Source: Pseudothermotoga elfii DSM 9442 = NBRC 107921
Lineage (GTDB): Bacteria; Thermotogota; Thermotogae; Thermotogales; DSM-5069
Length of the DNA stretch: 64,000 nucleotides
Assembly (NCBI RefSeq): GCF_000504085.1
Contig: NC_022792.1
Span: forward strand, 496,001 to 560,000
Direction of reading: 5' to 3'
Below are positions 45,329 through 54,952 of this stretch, piece by piece (position 1 is the first letter of the stretch; every line of letters begins with the position of its first letter). Position numbers and translations under genes: made by a program. The notes beneath the pieces are model-generated. The model had not been told where the DNA came from. It ran no database searches and worked only from the letters and a program-made list of their open reading frames with translations.

Positions 45329-46927
45329 TTATTCAAGTTCACTTAATGCAGCGTCGAAGTCAATGTAATTTGGATCTATTCTTCTCAACTGCTCAAGATA
45401 GAATTTTGCGCTTGTTGCATCTTCCAGAGATTTGCTCAAGTCGTAAAGATTGTAATAAGAGCTCGCCCGCATTTCAGTAGAAGCATTTGTATCCAGTGCA
45501 ATACTTGAAAAACCAGATTCGATCTCAATTAAACTTTGCAGCAAGTACTGAATATATTCGGGATACAAATATGGTTTAATCTCTGAATAGAGAAGAGATA
45601 GATAATTGTATTTCACCTGTAGATTATTCTGATCTAATTGATACATACGGCTTGCCACTTCAAGTGATGTTGGATATTGTTCATACAAGTCTTTGATTAG
45701 CATTTCTTTTTCCGCCATAATCTGCTTAAGTTTTTCGCTACTTTGATCATCACTCTGATCTAAGGATTCTTCAATTTTTTCTAACAAAACCACATAAGCA
45801 CTTTTAAGCGTATCAGGAGCTTGAGGCGAGATTGAATTGTCCTGGAAAATCTTTTCTTTTAATTCTTCCCTGAGAGATTCATATTCTGTTGGCGTGGATA
45901 CCGAGCTGACTTTTCTCCATGTACTGTACACTTCATCTGCGATGACGAGTTCTATATTTTTTTCGCTGGTGTAATTTTCGTACCATTGCTGCATTTTCTG
46001 AGATTGGAGAGAATTTTTTTCTGATTCATATGTGTCCGAAAGTGCAAAGTTTTCAAAATCAGTTAAAACAGTCGCGCTTTGAACTTCAAGTACATACCAC
46101 GAACTACCAAGCGGTATAGGACCAACGGTTGTATTTGTAGCCCCTGAAAAGATATCTTTTTCGAATTTTTCATCAAAGATTCCGCGGGTGAGATTGGGTA
46201 TATCCTGCACAGATAAGCCCATTTCACTCGCTGCCCCATCAAATCCTTTTTCAAGAAGAATGTTTATGAACTTGTTTGCACTGCTTTCATCAGTGAATGA
46301 AACTAATTTTGCATCAACTTTGTCATATTTTTTTCGTAATTGATCTATATTCTCCTCAAAATACTTTTTCATTTCTTCACTATCAACATTTGCTACTGAA
46401 GCCACAACTTTCTGCTGGGTTAAAGATTTCTCCAGAGTTGGTTTCAGTACGGCATTTAGATATACATTAACACTTCCATAACGCTGTTTTATATACTGGA
46501 CCAGTGACTGATCTTTTTCAATCTGCTGCCTGTACTCATTTAATTTTGCTTCTATCTCTTTATTTGACGCTGTTAGCTTATTCTGTTTTGCATAGTGAAG
46601 AATAACCTTGTTTTTAAGCAAATCTTCGAGCAAAGATGCCTTCTGTGATGGTTCCTGAAAGATGGGATCTAACTGACTGATCCCGTAATTGCTTAAAAGA
46701 TTTCCGTATTCTGAATCAAGTTCAGAAGGCAATACCCATGTATCTGAATCCTCAATAGGTGATCCAGCGATAGTTAAATAACCTATTGCCTGGTCTAAGG
46801 AAATCTTGCTACTTTCCTGCCTTCCCGATAGGTAACTTGCCACTGACCACCAGGCTATGCCGGCAACAAAAGATACAGCTATGATCCAGACGATAACCTT
46901 CTGCCATTTCTTAAACCATTCTCTCAT
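45329..46927 (-). CDS. SurA/PpiD-like periplasmic chaperone
   Basis: This 532-residue protein is anchored by one N-terminal helix ([20 protein letters not shown]). A SurA_N-like helical chaperone region follows (about 75-185, with [20 protein letters not shown] and [18 protein letters not shown]). A parvulin-like fold (about 200-290) ends in [17 protein letters not shown], and an alpha-helical, TPR-like C-terminal third follows. This is the arrangement of PpiD/SurA folding factors. Peptidyl-prolyl isomerase activity is not certain because the core parvulin motif is weak. The ATG overlaps the lysS stop as ATGA. It is the last gene of the operon before the shared terminator. Confidence 0.78.
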
Positions 46928-48420
46928 TCAACAGCACTCCCTTCAAGATCGTCCTCTTCGGTTTGGCTAACAAGAGGAAAAGCTATCACATCTCTTATAG
47001 ACGGTGAATTTGTTAGCAACATTATCAGCCTGTCTATGCCTATTCCCAAGCCACCTGTTGGAGGTAACCCGTATTCCAGAGCCCTTATAAAATCGAGATC
47101 CATTCTGTGGGCTTCCTCATCACCTGCGTCTCTAAGCTTTAATTGGGCTTTGAATCTCTCCAATTGATCATCTGGATCATTCAGCTCACTGAATGCATTT
47201 CCCATCTCCATTCCAAAAATAATCGGTTCGAATCTCTCAGTCAATCTTGGATCATCACGGTGCCTTTTTGCAAGTGGGGATATATCTACTGGATGATCCA
47301 TTAAAAACGTTGGCTGTATCACTTCTTCTTCTACCAGGTCCCACAATTTCTCTATCATTTTTTCTCGAGATTTGGTATCCGGCTCGACGCCCCGCTCTTT
47401 GAGCACGTAGTATAGTTTTTCATCATTATCTTCGAGTATATCCACATCCAATCTCGATTTTATAAACTCTCTCATTTTAATTCTTTTCCAGGGAGGTTTA
47501 AAATCAAGTTCCACACCCTGATAAGTTAATTTGTACGAACCATAAAGGTGAAGTACAAGTTCAGAAATGAGAGATTCTGTCAATTCCATCATGTCATTGT
47601 AATCAGCATAGGCCTGGTAAATTTCTATAGAGGTGAATTCCGGACTATGCTTGTACGATATACCTTCGTTCCGGAAATTTTTTCCTATCTCGTAGACTTT
47701 TTCAAATCCACCGACAATATACCTTTTGAGATGTAATTCGGGGGCAATTCTTAGATACATTTCGCAATCCAGGGCCTCAAGTCTTGTAATAAACGGTTTT
47801 GCAGCACCTCCGCCAGGTATAAAATTCAACACAGGTGTCTCTACTTCAACAAAATCAAGCCGATTTAAAAAATCTCTTATGAATCTTATCGCTTCATAAC
47901 GGATTCTAAACCTCTCTAAGGTAGAATCGTTAGCTATCATATCAACGTAGCGCTGCCTGTAAGCAACTTCTTTGTCTTTTAAGCCGTGCCATTTCTCTGG
48001 TAATGGTCTTCTTGATTTACTAAGAAGCTGGAAATTCTTAACATAAACGGTTAGTTCTCCTGTTCTGCTTTTAAATGGAAAACCTGTGATACCGATAATG
48101 TCACCTGGTGCAATGTATTTTTTGAAAAGGTTGTATTTTTCCTCTGAAATTTCGTTTTGTCTTATGTATGCTTGTATTCTTCCGTAGAAATCTTTGATTG
48201 TGAAAAAGCAGGATTTTCCATGTAAACGAACTGTCATAACACGTCCTGCAGTGGATATCTCCTCATCTTGCAAAACTTCGCCAGGCTGAAGTGCTTGAAA
48301 TTTTTCCTGTATAGTTTTCGTCGTGTGTGTTTTTTCAAATTTGTATGGGTATGGATTAACTCCCAGTTTTCTGAGTTCTTCTACTTCCTTAGCCCGCTGG
48401 CTTAGTATATCTTTTATCAC
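46924..48420 (-). CDS. lysS: Lysyl-tRNA synthetase (class II)
   Basis: This is the class II LysRS, 498 residues. An OB-fold anticodon-binding domain (about 55-165, [19 protein letters not shown]) precedes the catalytic core. Motif 1 is near [23 protein letters not shown], motif 2 is [26 protein letters not shown] and motif 3 is [17 protein letters not shown] 48420 follows AGGTG with a six-base gap. It stands after greA in a growth operon. Confidence 0.97.
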
Positions 48421-48429
48421 ATGATCACC

Positions 48430-48921
48430 TCATTCTTGGTTAAGTGATTTGGAGCTTATTCCAAGAATTTCATATCTTACCGAACCTGCGGGTGCTTTGA
48501 GTTTTACTACTTCACCAACTTTTCTACCCATTAGTGCTCTTCCCACAGGAGAATCGACACTTATTTTGTTGGAAAAGATATCAGCTTCCTGAGGATTGAC
48601 AAGTCTTACGGAACGTTCCTCGCCTGTGTTCAGGTTTTTAATAATCACATAGGAACCGACGGATATTTGATTCGAATCTGTATTTTCTATTATTTCAGAG
48701 TTGTTGAGAATCTGTTCTAATTCCGTTATTCTGCTTCCTATACGTCCCTGTTCATTTTTGGCTTCATCATATTCTGTATTTTCAGACAGATCTCCAAGCT
48801 CTCTTGCTTCCTTTATCCTTTCTGATATTTCATACATCAACTTTTGCTTCAAAGAATCAAGTTCTTGCTTCAATTCTTCGTATCCTTCCTTTGTCAGGTA
48901 AATCACGTTTTTCTTGTTCAT
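48430..48921 (-). CDS. greA: Transcription elongation factor GreA
   Basis: This 163-residue protein is a Gre factor that rescues backtracked RNA polymerase by stimulating transcript cleavage. The N-terminal coiled coil has YLTKEGYEELKQELDSLK and the acidic tip GDLSENTEYDEAKNEQ. The C-terminal FKBP-like domain ends with SPVGRALMGRKVGEVVKLKAP. ATG 48921 lies seven bases after GGAGG and overlaps the nrdR stop as TGATG. A TTG at 48924 is also possible. Confidence 0.97.
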   Translation of the reverse strand: MNKKNVIYLTKEGYEELKQELDSLKQKLMYEISERIKEARELGDLSENTEYDEAKNEQGRIGSRITELEQILNNSEIIENTDSNQISVGSYVIIKNLNTGEERSVRLVNPQEADIFSNKISVDSPVGRALMGRKVGEVVKLKAPAGSVRYEILGISSKSLNQE

Positions 48922-49385
48922 CAATCCACCTCCTGATCTTTTTTTAATTCCCGGACAATATCGAGAAATTGATCTATCTCTCTAAAATCTTTGTAAACAG
49001 AAGCAAATCTGACATATGCAACCTGATCTATTTGTCTCAATTTCGACATAACCAGCTCCCCTATGAGTTTTGATGGGATCTCTGTGCTACCCTGTTTTTG
49101 AAGAGCAAGTTCTACTTCTTCAACCAGCTTTTCCAGCGTTTCGTAAGAAATAGGTCTTTTCTCGCACGCTTTTAAAACTCCGTTGAGCAATTTTGAACGA
49201 TCGAACGTCTCTCTCCTTCCATCTTTCTTGACTACTATTATAGGCAAAAGTTCGTAACGCTCGTATGTTGTGAAACGAGCGCCACACTCAATACACTCTC
49301 TTCTTCTTCTAATAGCTGTGCCATCCAGAGTTGGTCTTGAATCTAGAACCCTACTATCTGGGTGACCACAAAATGGACATTTCAT
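48921..49385 (-). CDS. nrdR: Ribonucleotide reductase regulator NrdR
   Basis: This 154-residue repressor senses ATP/dATP and controls ribonucleotide reductase genes. The N-terminal zinc ribbon is [16 protein letters not shown] with [13 protein letters not shown], followed by an ATP-cone domain ([19 protein letters not shown], about 48-138). The ATG overlaps the whiA stop as ATGA. No ribonucleotide reductase gene lies in the window. Confidence 0.97.
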
Positions 49386-50302
49386 CTTGACTTTCCTTTC
49401 TCTATCTGTTCGGCGAGTGAGATTATTTTCTTCATTCTCGTAAAAACCATTGATTTGGTCATCTTTGGCTCCATCATTTCTCCGAGCTCTCGCAAACTCA
49501 TATCTTCATTTTCAAGTCTTAAATAAGCTAATAATCTCAGCTCATCGTTTAGTGAATCAAGACCTATGCTTTCCTCTATTATCTTTATAGCCCTGAGCTG
49601 CCTTGCGGTACTATTACCTATTCTATCAGCGTTTGCTGACAAAAAGTTCATACTTCTATTAACATCAGAAATCACAGAACGTCTCTGAACGATCTGTTCG
49701 ACCTTTGTAGCCGACTGAATTGCGCCAATAAGGTTCAAAAACTCTATCAAATCACTCGCTGCTCTGATTGTAAGTTTGAAATTGTTTCTTACCTGGAGAA
49801 CTTTTGATTGTATCTCAAATTTTTTTCTCAGGGTAAATGATATTTGATTGAGTAGGTTTTCATCCGAGTGATTGATTTCCAGATGGTATGAAGCAACAGG
49901 GTTTATAACTGTTCCACAGACTAAATATAAGCCTCGAAGAAAGACACCAAAAAGCTCTGGATCGATTGAGACCCATTCGGGTATATCAGTATTCAGAAAA
50001 TATATTTCATTGTTCCCAAATGAACTAACCGTCAGATCTAATTGAACGTTTTTTTGTTTCCACAACCTTTGATTTTGAACAACAAAGATTTCATAATCAC
50101 CAGATGACAGGATTTTCATAACAGTTATAAATCTCCTCGCAATCTTTATGCTCGGGAACATAATAGATAGATTCATTTGTTTTTTTGACAACCTTAAAAC
50201 TCCTTTTCCTTTGATAAAACCTATGAGCTCGGCTTCTGCCTCTTTCTTATCGTTAATTTCTGTAGAACACAGCTCATATTTCACTTCTTCAGAGAAGCTC
50301 AT
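49382..50302 (-). CDS. whiA: WhiA family DNA-binding protein
   Basis: This 306-residue protein joins a LAGLIDADG-like N-terminal part (about 1-200; the motif is degenerate, as in all WhiA) with a C-terminal helix-turn-helix ([20 protein letters not shown], about 263-282). In Streptomyces, WhiA is a sporulation regulator. In Bacillus it affects cell division and DNA segregation. It forms the conserved rapZ-yvcK-whiA cluster here, next to nrdR and zapA. Confidence 0.93.
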
Positions 50303-50305
50303 CCT

Positions 50306-51256
50306 TCAGCTTCCCCTTTCCAAAAGTTTCATGATTACTTTTGCAAGTAATTGTGGATTGTGCCTTGCTTTTGGTCTGGTATCATTGGGTTCGAATTCTA
50401 TCGTCAGCAGAGGTTCAAATATATAACGCTCATCCACATCACCATTCGACAAAACAGGTTCTGCTAATTCCCTGGCATAAGAATTCAAAAGCTTTTCAGG
50501 TGGCATCAAATTATTTGCGATGATAAAATCAACCCTACTTCTAAGATATTTCTCTAATTCTTTTACATGATCTTGCAGGCTCAGTCCCGCTGTCTCGCCT
50601 GGTTGAGTCATTATGTTTGCAACGTATATTTTAATGGCTTTTTCGTTGCTGTTAATTGTGTCAGCAACATTATCCACAAGAAGATTAGTAATCACGCTTG
50701 TATAAAGACTGCCTGGGCCGAAAACAATTGCATCCGCATCAGATAGTGCGTTAATAACCTCATCCAGGGCTTTAACCCTTTTGTTTAGTTTAATTGATAT
50801 TATTTTGCGTTTTTGCCTCACAATCTCAGTTTCTCCGATTATCTCGCTACCATCTTCATATATAGCGATCAATCTGATCAATTCTTCGCAAACAGGGAGA
50901 ACTTTTCCTTTTATAGCAAGTATTTGCGATGCAAGTTTGACAGCTATGCTAAAACTTCCAGTCATTCTGGTCAGGGCAGCTAATATTATATTCCCAACAC
51001 TGTGATTTGACAGTGTACCATTTGTCTTGAACCTGAAAGAGAAAATTCTGCTCATCAAATCCTCGTCTTTAGCTAATGCAATGATATTGTTCCTTACATC
51101 ACCTGGAGGAGGCATCTCCAGTTCTTCTCTGATTATTCCAGAACTCCCTCCTTCGTCAGTAACCGCAACTATTGCGGTTAAATCTACCCCAGTATTTTTC
51201 AATCCTCTCAGCAAAACTGAAAGACCTGTTCCCCCGCCTACGGCGACTACCTTCAT
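50306..51256 (-). CDS. yvcK: YvcK/CofD-like gluconeogenesis factor
   Basis: This 316-residue protein of the YvcK family binds UDP-sugars and is needed for normal cell shape and growth on gluconeogenic carbon in Bacillus. VVAVGGGTGLSVLLRGLKN at the N-terminus and ADAIVFGPGSLYTSVI in the centre are family signatures, and PPPGDVRNNIIALA follows the first Rossmann strand. The ATG overlaps the rapZ stop as ATGA, in the usual gene order. Confidence 0.95.
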   Translation of the reverse strand: MKVVAVGGGTGLSVLLRGLKNTGVDLTAIVAVTDEGGSSGIIREELEMPPPGDVRNNIIALAKDEDLMSRIFSFRFKTNGTLSNHSVGNIILAALTRMTGSFSIAVKLASQILAIKGKVLPVCEELIRLIAIYEDGSEIIGETEIVRQKRKIISIKLNKRVKALDEVINALSDADAIVFGPGSLYTSVITNLLVDNVADTINSNEKAIKIYVANIMTQPGETAGLSLQDHVKELEKYLRSRVDFIIANNLMPPEKLLNSYARELAEPVLSNGDVDERYIFEPLLTIEFEPNDTRPKARHNPQLLAKVIMKLLERGS

Positions 51257-52089
51257 TTATTCACATCCCTGTGTTCAACGTAGACATAAAATCTATCTTT
51301 AAGTATTTTTGAGAGTTTTTCGGCAACATAAACTGATCTGTGTCTTCCACCGGTGCAGCCTATTGAAACTGTCATGAATGGCCTGCCTTCACTTTTGTAT
51401 CTTGTGGCAGCAATATGTAAAAGCTTGTAAGTGTACTGTATAAAGTCCTCAACTATGGGATATTTGGAAAAAAAGTTTACTATTTCTTGATCTGTACCAT
51501 TTAACTGTGCCAGCTTGCGATCATAATATGGGTTTGGTAAAAAGCGTGTGTCGATTATAAAATCAGTGTCGGCTGGTAATCCGTACTTGAAGCCAAAACT
51601 TCTTATTCTGATAACAAATTGTGCTTCTTCTTTCAGCAGAGATCCTATTTTTTCTCTGAGCGTATGGATGTCAAGACCTGTCGTGTCTATAACTACAGAC
51701 ATTTCTTTCATATCTCCGAGCAATTCTTTTTCTTTTGAAATAGCTTCTTTCAAGCTCAATTGCCCTTCCAACGGGTGACGTCTTCTCGTTGTGGCAAACC
51801 TTTTAAGAAGTTCTTCATCAGAAGCTTCCAGAAATAACACGGTCACAATGTTACTGTAATTATCTACAAGTTTTTTAATAGCCTGAACGGCGTTACCCAG
51901 CTGAGCGCTCCTGATATCCACGACAAGTGCCACTTTGTCAATAGATGAACTTGAGAGCAACACCATGAAATCGTTCAGAAGAGCTGGTGGAAGGTTGTCT
52001 ATGCAAAAAAAACCAATGTCTTCAAGAACTCTCGCTACTGTACTTTTTCCCGCTCCAGACAAACCCGAGACTACCAGTATTCTCTTCAT
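51253..52089 (-). CDS. rapZ: RapZ family nucleotide-binding protein
   Basis: This 278-residue P-loop protein has an N-terminal Walker A (VVSGLSGAGKSTVARVLED) and FFCIDNLPPALL. The C-terminal domain has the HEHRDV-like VSIGCTGGRHRSVYVAEKL metabolite-binding loop. In Escherichia coli RapZ binds glucosamine-6-phosphate and a small RNA; in Gram-positive bacteria YvcJ hydrolyses nucleotides. ATG 52089 is used with GAGGATGAG upstream, although ATG 52101 is also open. The start lies 68 bases inside the end of murI. Confidence 0.94.
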   Translation of the reverse strand: MKRILVVSGLSGAGKSTVARVLEDIGFFCIDNLPPALLNDFMVLLSSSSIDKVALVVDIRSAQLGNAVQAIKKLVDNYSNIVTVLFLEASDEELLKRFATTRRRHPLEGQLSLKEAISKEKELLGDMKEMSVVIDTTGLDIHTLREKIGSLLKEEAQFVIRIRSFGFKYGLPADTDFIIDTRFLPNPYYDRKLAQLNGTDQEIVNFFSKYPIVEDFIQYTYKLLHIAATRYKSEGRPFMTVSIGCTGGRHRSVYVAEKLSKILKDRFYVYVEHRDVNK

Positions 52090-52858
52090 GATTTTTCTCA
52101 TCCTCCAAGTCAGTGAACTGCACAGTATATGGAAGTTTCAACAAAGTTTGGTATTTTGAGATCTTCGTATGAAATGAAAGCGGGTCCTGAGTCACGAAAA
52201 AGCTAATTTTTCCGATGATTTTTCCATCTTGTCGGCAGCTCAGCCAGATATTTTTAACCAAACTCTCGGCAGGATCGTAAAATCGTAATTTAGGAAAGAT
52301 CGTCTGAATTTTTTCTATAAGAAGAGGTAAATGTGTGCATCCAAGAATTACCAGATCGGCATTTTTAAATGGTTCGAAACATTCTTTAATCTCTATATCT
52401 GCTTGTCTACCATGAACTTCATTGTTTTCTATAAGTTCGACAAGTTTCTGGCATGGCCGTTGAATAATTTTGCTTATTCCTCGATTTAATAGTAATTTTT
52501 CATATATACCACTTTTGATTGTCAGTTCTGTTGCTGCAACCCCTATGCATTGCGCAGAGGAAAAATTGATGTCAAAATCAAGTATCCCGAAATAGGGAGG
52601 TATTCTGGCTGATAAACTGGATAGTTTAAGGACAGCATCTGCAGTGTTGCACGCAGCAACAATACAATCTGCACCCTGTAAAGCGAGAAAATTTATTATC
52701 CTGGTTACCCTTTCGAAGATCTGCTGATGAGTTTTAGTACCGTAGGGAGCATAAAGTGTATCTGCAACATACACATATTCATTGTGCGGCATATATTCTA
52801 CCAGCTTTTGCAACACAGTAAATCCACCTATTCCAGAATCAAAAACTCCTATCTTCAT
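52022..52858 (-). CDS. murI: Glutamate racemase
   Basis: This enzyme makes D-glutamate for peptidoglycan. It has 278 residues, somewhat longer than usual (about 255-265) because the C-terminal tail continues into rapZ. Catalytic blocks are GVFDSGIGGFTVL, the PYG loop in YAPYGTK, the first catalytic cysteine in ADCIVAACNTA and the second in LGCTHLPLL. The final 22 or so residues are polar (EENTGSLGFVWSGKKYSSES) and lie in the region shared with rapZ. The ATG overlaps the zapA stop as ATGA. Confidence 0.95.
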   Translation of the reverse strand: MKIGVFDSGIGGFTVLQKLVEYMPHNEYVYVADTLYAPYGTKTHQQIFERVTRIINFLALQGADCIVAACNTADAVLKLSSLSARIPPYFGILDFDINFSSAQCIGVAATELTIKSGIYEKLLLNRGISKIIQRPCQKLVELIENNEVHGRQADIEIKECFEPFKNADLVILGCTHLPLLIEKIQTIFPKLRFYDPAESLVKNIWLSCRQDGKIIGKISFFVTQDPLSFHTKISKYQTLLKLPYTVQFTDLEDEKNHEENTGSLGFVWSGKKYSSESS

Positions 52859-53124
52859 GATTTACCTTCCTCTTTTTCACTGAAAAATGATTTTATCTTG
52901 AATGTCAAATGGTTTATGATTTTTTCAGACCTTATCTCATTCAAAAGGGCATTTGTAAGCATCACGAGCAATATTTCATCTGTTTCTGCCTCTTCGACGA
53001 TATTTTTTATCTGAGAATATTCTGTTTGGAGACGATTCAGAACGTTCAGTAATTCCTCCTCTGTGGCATCTGTGACTAAATCATAGTTCTTATCGTCAAG
53101 TCTAATATTCACGCTTTTCTTCAT
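52855..53124 (-). CDS. zapA: ZapA-like cell division protein
   Basis: This 89-residue protein has the ZapA pattern: an N-terminal strand (KSVNIRLDDKNYDLVTDA) and a long C-terminal helix with VLNRLQTEYSQI. ZapA bundles FtsZ filaments at the division site. ATG 53124 follows GGAGAG; the longer frame from 53142 adds six residues inside the neighbour gene. It overlaps the preceding coiled-coil gene by 23 bases and couples to murI. Confidence 0.75.
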   Translation of the reverse strand: MKKSVNIRLDDKNYDLVTDATEEELLNVLNRLQTEYSQIKNIVEEAETDEILLVMLTNALLNEIRSEKIINHLTFKIKSFFSEKEEGKS

Positions 53125-53362
53125 AAACACTCTCCGTGACATTAATCATGTTCTGAAGTTTTTGAATCAGAGAATTCATGGAGTTTCTATAAGTTTCAAC
53201 AAGGGTTTCGAGTTCCCTTTTCTCTTTGTCAAGTTTTTCGATTTTGCTTAAAGCTTCGTTAATTTGTTTCCATAATTGTTCATTTTCTTCTTTTGCTTTC
53301 TTGTGCTCTTCCAGAAGTTTGTCTACAAGCTTTTCAAGTTCAGCCAGCCTGTCCAAATCCAT
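53102..53362 (-). CDS. Short coiled-coil protein upstream of zapA
   Basis: This 86-residue protein is predicted to be almost entirely one coiled coil (LDRLAELEKLVDKLLEEH through ETYRNSMNSLIQKLQNMINV), with heptad leucines. AAGGGGTGA precedes the ATG. Its position directly before zapA and its length resemble a ZapB-like partner, but coiled coils converge easily and no family match can be claimed. It is the first gene of the division and growth operon. Confidence 0.65.
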   Translation of the reverse strand: MDLDRLAELEKLVDKLLEEHKKAKEENEQLWKQINEALSKIEKLDKEKRELETLVETYRNSMNSLIQKLQNMINVTESVYEEKREY

Positions 53363-53379
53363 TCACCCCTTGAAATTAA

Positions 53380-53408
53380 AGTATATCACAACTGTTTTTG
53401 CTTTTCGA
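53380..53408 (-). promoter_or_regulatory. Candidate extended -10 promoter of the zapA-lysS operon
   Basis: On the minus strand TATACT (53385-53380) is preceded by TGA, giving an extended TGnTATACT. TCGAAA (53408-53403) lies 17 bases upstream as a -35. The start would fall only about 10 bases before the ATG at 53362, so the leader is very short. Confidence 0.5.
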
Positions 53409-53430
53409 TATACTATGATTGGAGGCGAAC

Positions 53431-54952
53431 ATGATGATAGAAATTGGTGGTTCTCGATTAACAGTTTCTGATGTTGTTAAAGTTGCCAGATATTGTGAAA
53501 AAGTAGAACTTTCTCCTGAATCTATAGTGAAGATGCAAAAAAGTCGCGAAGTGGTAGAACAGATATTGAAAGAGGAACGAGCTATCTATGGTGTGAATAC
53601 AGGTTTTGGGGCCTTTGCCAATGTTAAGATACCAAAAGATGATCTGTTGCAAATACAGAAAAATATCTTGCTTTCTCATGCATGCGGTGTAGGCGAACCA
53701 TTGAGTGAAGAAATAGTCAGGGCGATGATGCTGATAAGGGCACATTCTCTCTCTTGGTTTTTCCGGAGTCAGACCTGTGATAGTCAAAAAACTCTGCGAG
53801 TTTTTGAACAAAGGAGTAACTCCATATGTCCCATCAAAAGGATCAGTTGGTTCAAGTGGAGATCTTGCTCCACTTGCCCATATTGCTCTGCCTCTAATTG
53901 GCGAAGGATATATTCTCAAAAACGGAGTTAAAGTCCCAGCTAAGGAAGTTCTGCTCGAAAAAAATATAGATCCTCTTATTCTTTCAGAAAAAGAAGGTCT
54001 GAGTCTTGTAAATGGGACTCAAGCAATGGCAGCTATTCTTTCGATTGTGGTGAATGATGTAGCCAATTTGATTTATCTTGCTGTGCGTGTGGCTGCTTTG
54101 GTTGCAGATGTATTGATGGCTTCTCCTGATGCGTACGAGGATATCGTATGGATTTCAAGGCCACACAGAGGTCAGAAAATCGTTGCCAAATTGATGAAAG
54201 AACTGTTTGAAGGTAGTCAAATCAGGGAGTCTCACAGAAATTGTTCACAGGTTCAAGATGCTTATTCTCTCAGATGCATCCCACAGGTCTATGGAGCTGT
54301 CCTGGACTGCTTAGAATATGTAAAAAAGATTGTCGAGATCGAACTGAATTCAGCTACAGATAATCCGCTGGTTTTTGGTGAAAAAATACTGTCTCAGGGG
54401 AATTTTCATGGTGAACCTCTGGCTCTATCAGCTGATTTTCTTGCTATATCTCTGTCAGATTTCGGCAATATGGTGGAAAGACAGATAGATAGAATGGTGA
54501 ACCCGAAAGTTAATGCGAATTTGCCTCCCTTTTTGGTTATCGGGGACGAGGGAACAAATTCTGGCTACATGATATGGCAATACACAGCAGCGGCCCTTTG
54601 CAATGAAAATAAAATTTTGTCTCATTCAGCATCGGTGGATACGATTCCAACAAGTGGTTATCAGGAAGATCATGTCAGCATGGGAATGAATGCTTGTCTA
54701 AAATTGATGAGAATATATGAAAATATAATCTCGCTTGTCTCTATAGAGCTAATGTGTGCTACTAGAGCTCTGCAACTTAGAAGGCCTCTCAAGACATCAC
54801 CAAAAAACGAAGAATTGTTTGAATCAACAGTACCATTGATTGATAAAGTTTCGGGCGATAGTTTTGTTCAGGATCAATTTGAAAGGATCAGATCATTTGT
54901 TTTAGAGAAAACCAGAGTTGTTATGAATGAATGGTGGAGAAGTTATGAATGA
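53431..54952 (+). pseudogene. hutH: Histidine ammonia-lyase, frameshifted
   Basis: The two reading frames together encode a nearly complete histidine ammonia-lyase (deaminates histidine to urocanate). The first part (53431-about 53752) begins after GGAGG and contains AIYGVNTGFGAFANV and MMLIRAHSLS. The frame then shifts within the (CT)4 run at 53747-53754. The second frame continues LGFSGVRPVIVKKL, the MIO-forming region GSVGSSGDLAPLAH, NATDNP-type SATDNPLVF and the usual C-terminal helices to 54952. Restoring one CT unit would rejoin the frames. The MIO triad reads Ser-Ser-Gly rather than Ala-Ser-Gly. No hutU, hutI or hutG genes are adjacent. It could be a pseudogene, a slipping gene or a sequencing error. 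Confidence 0.88.
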
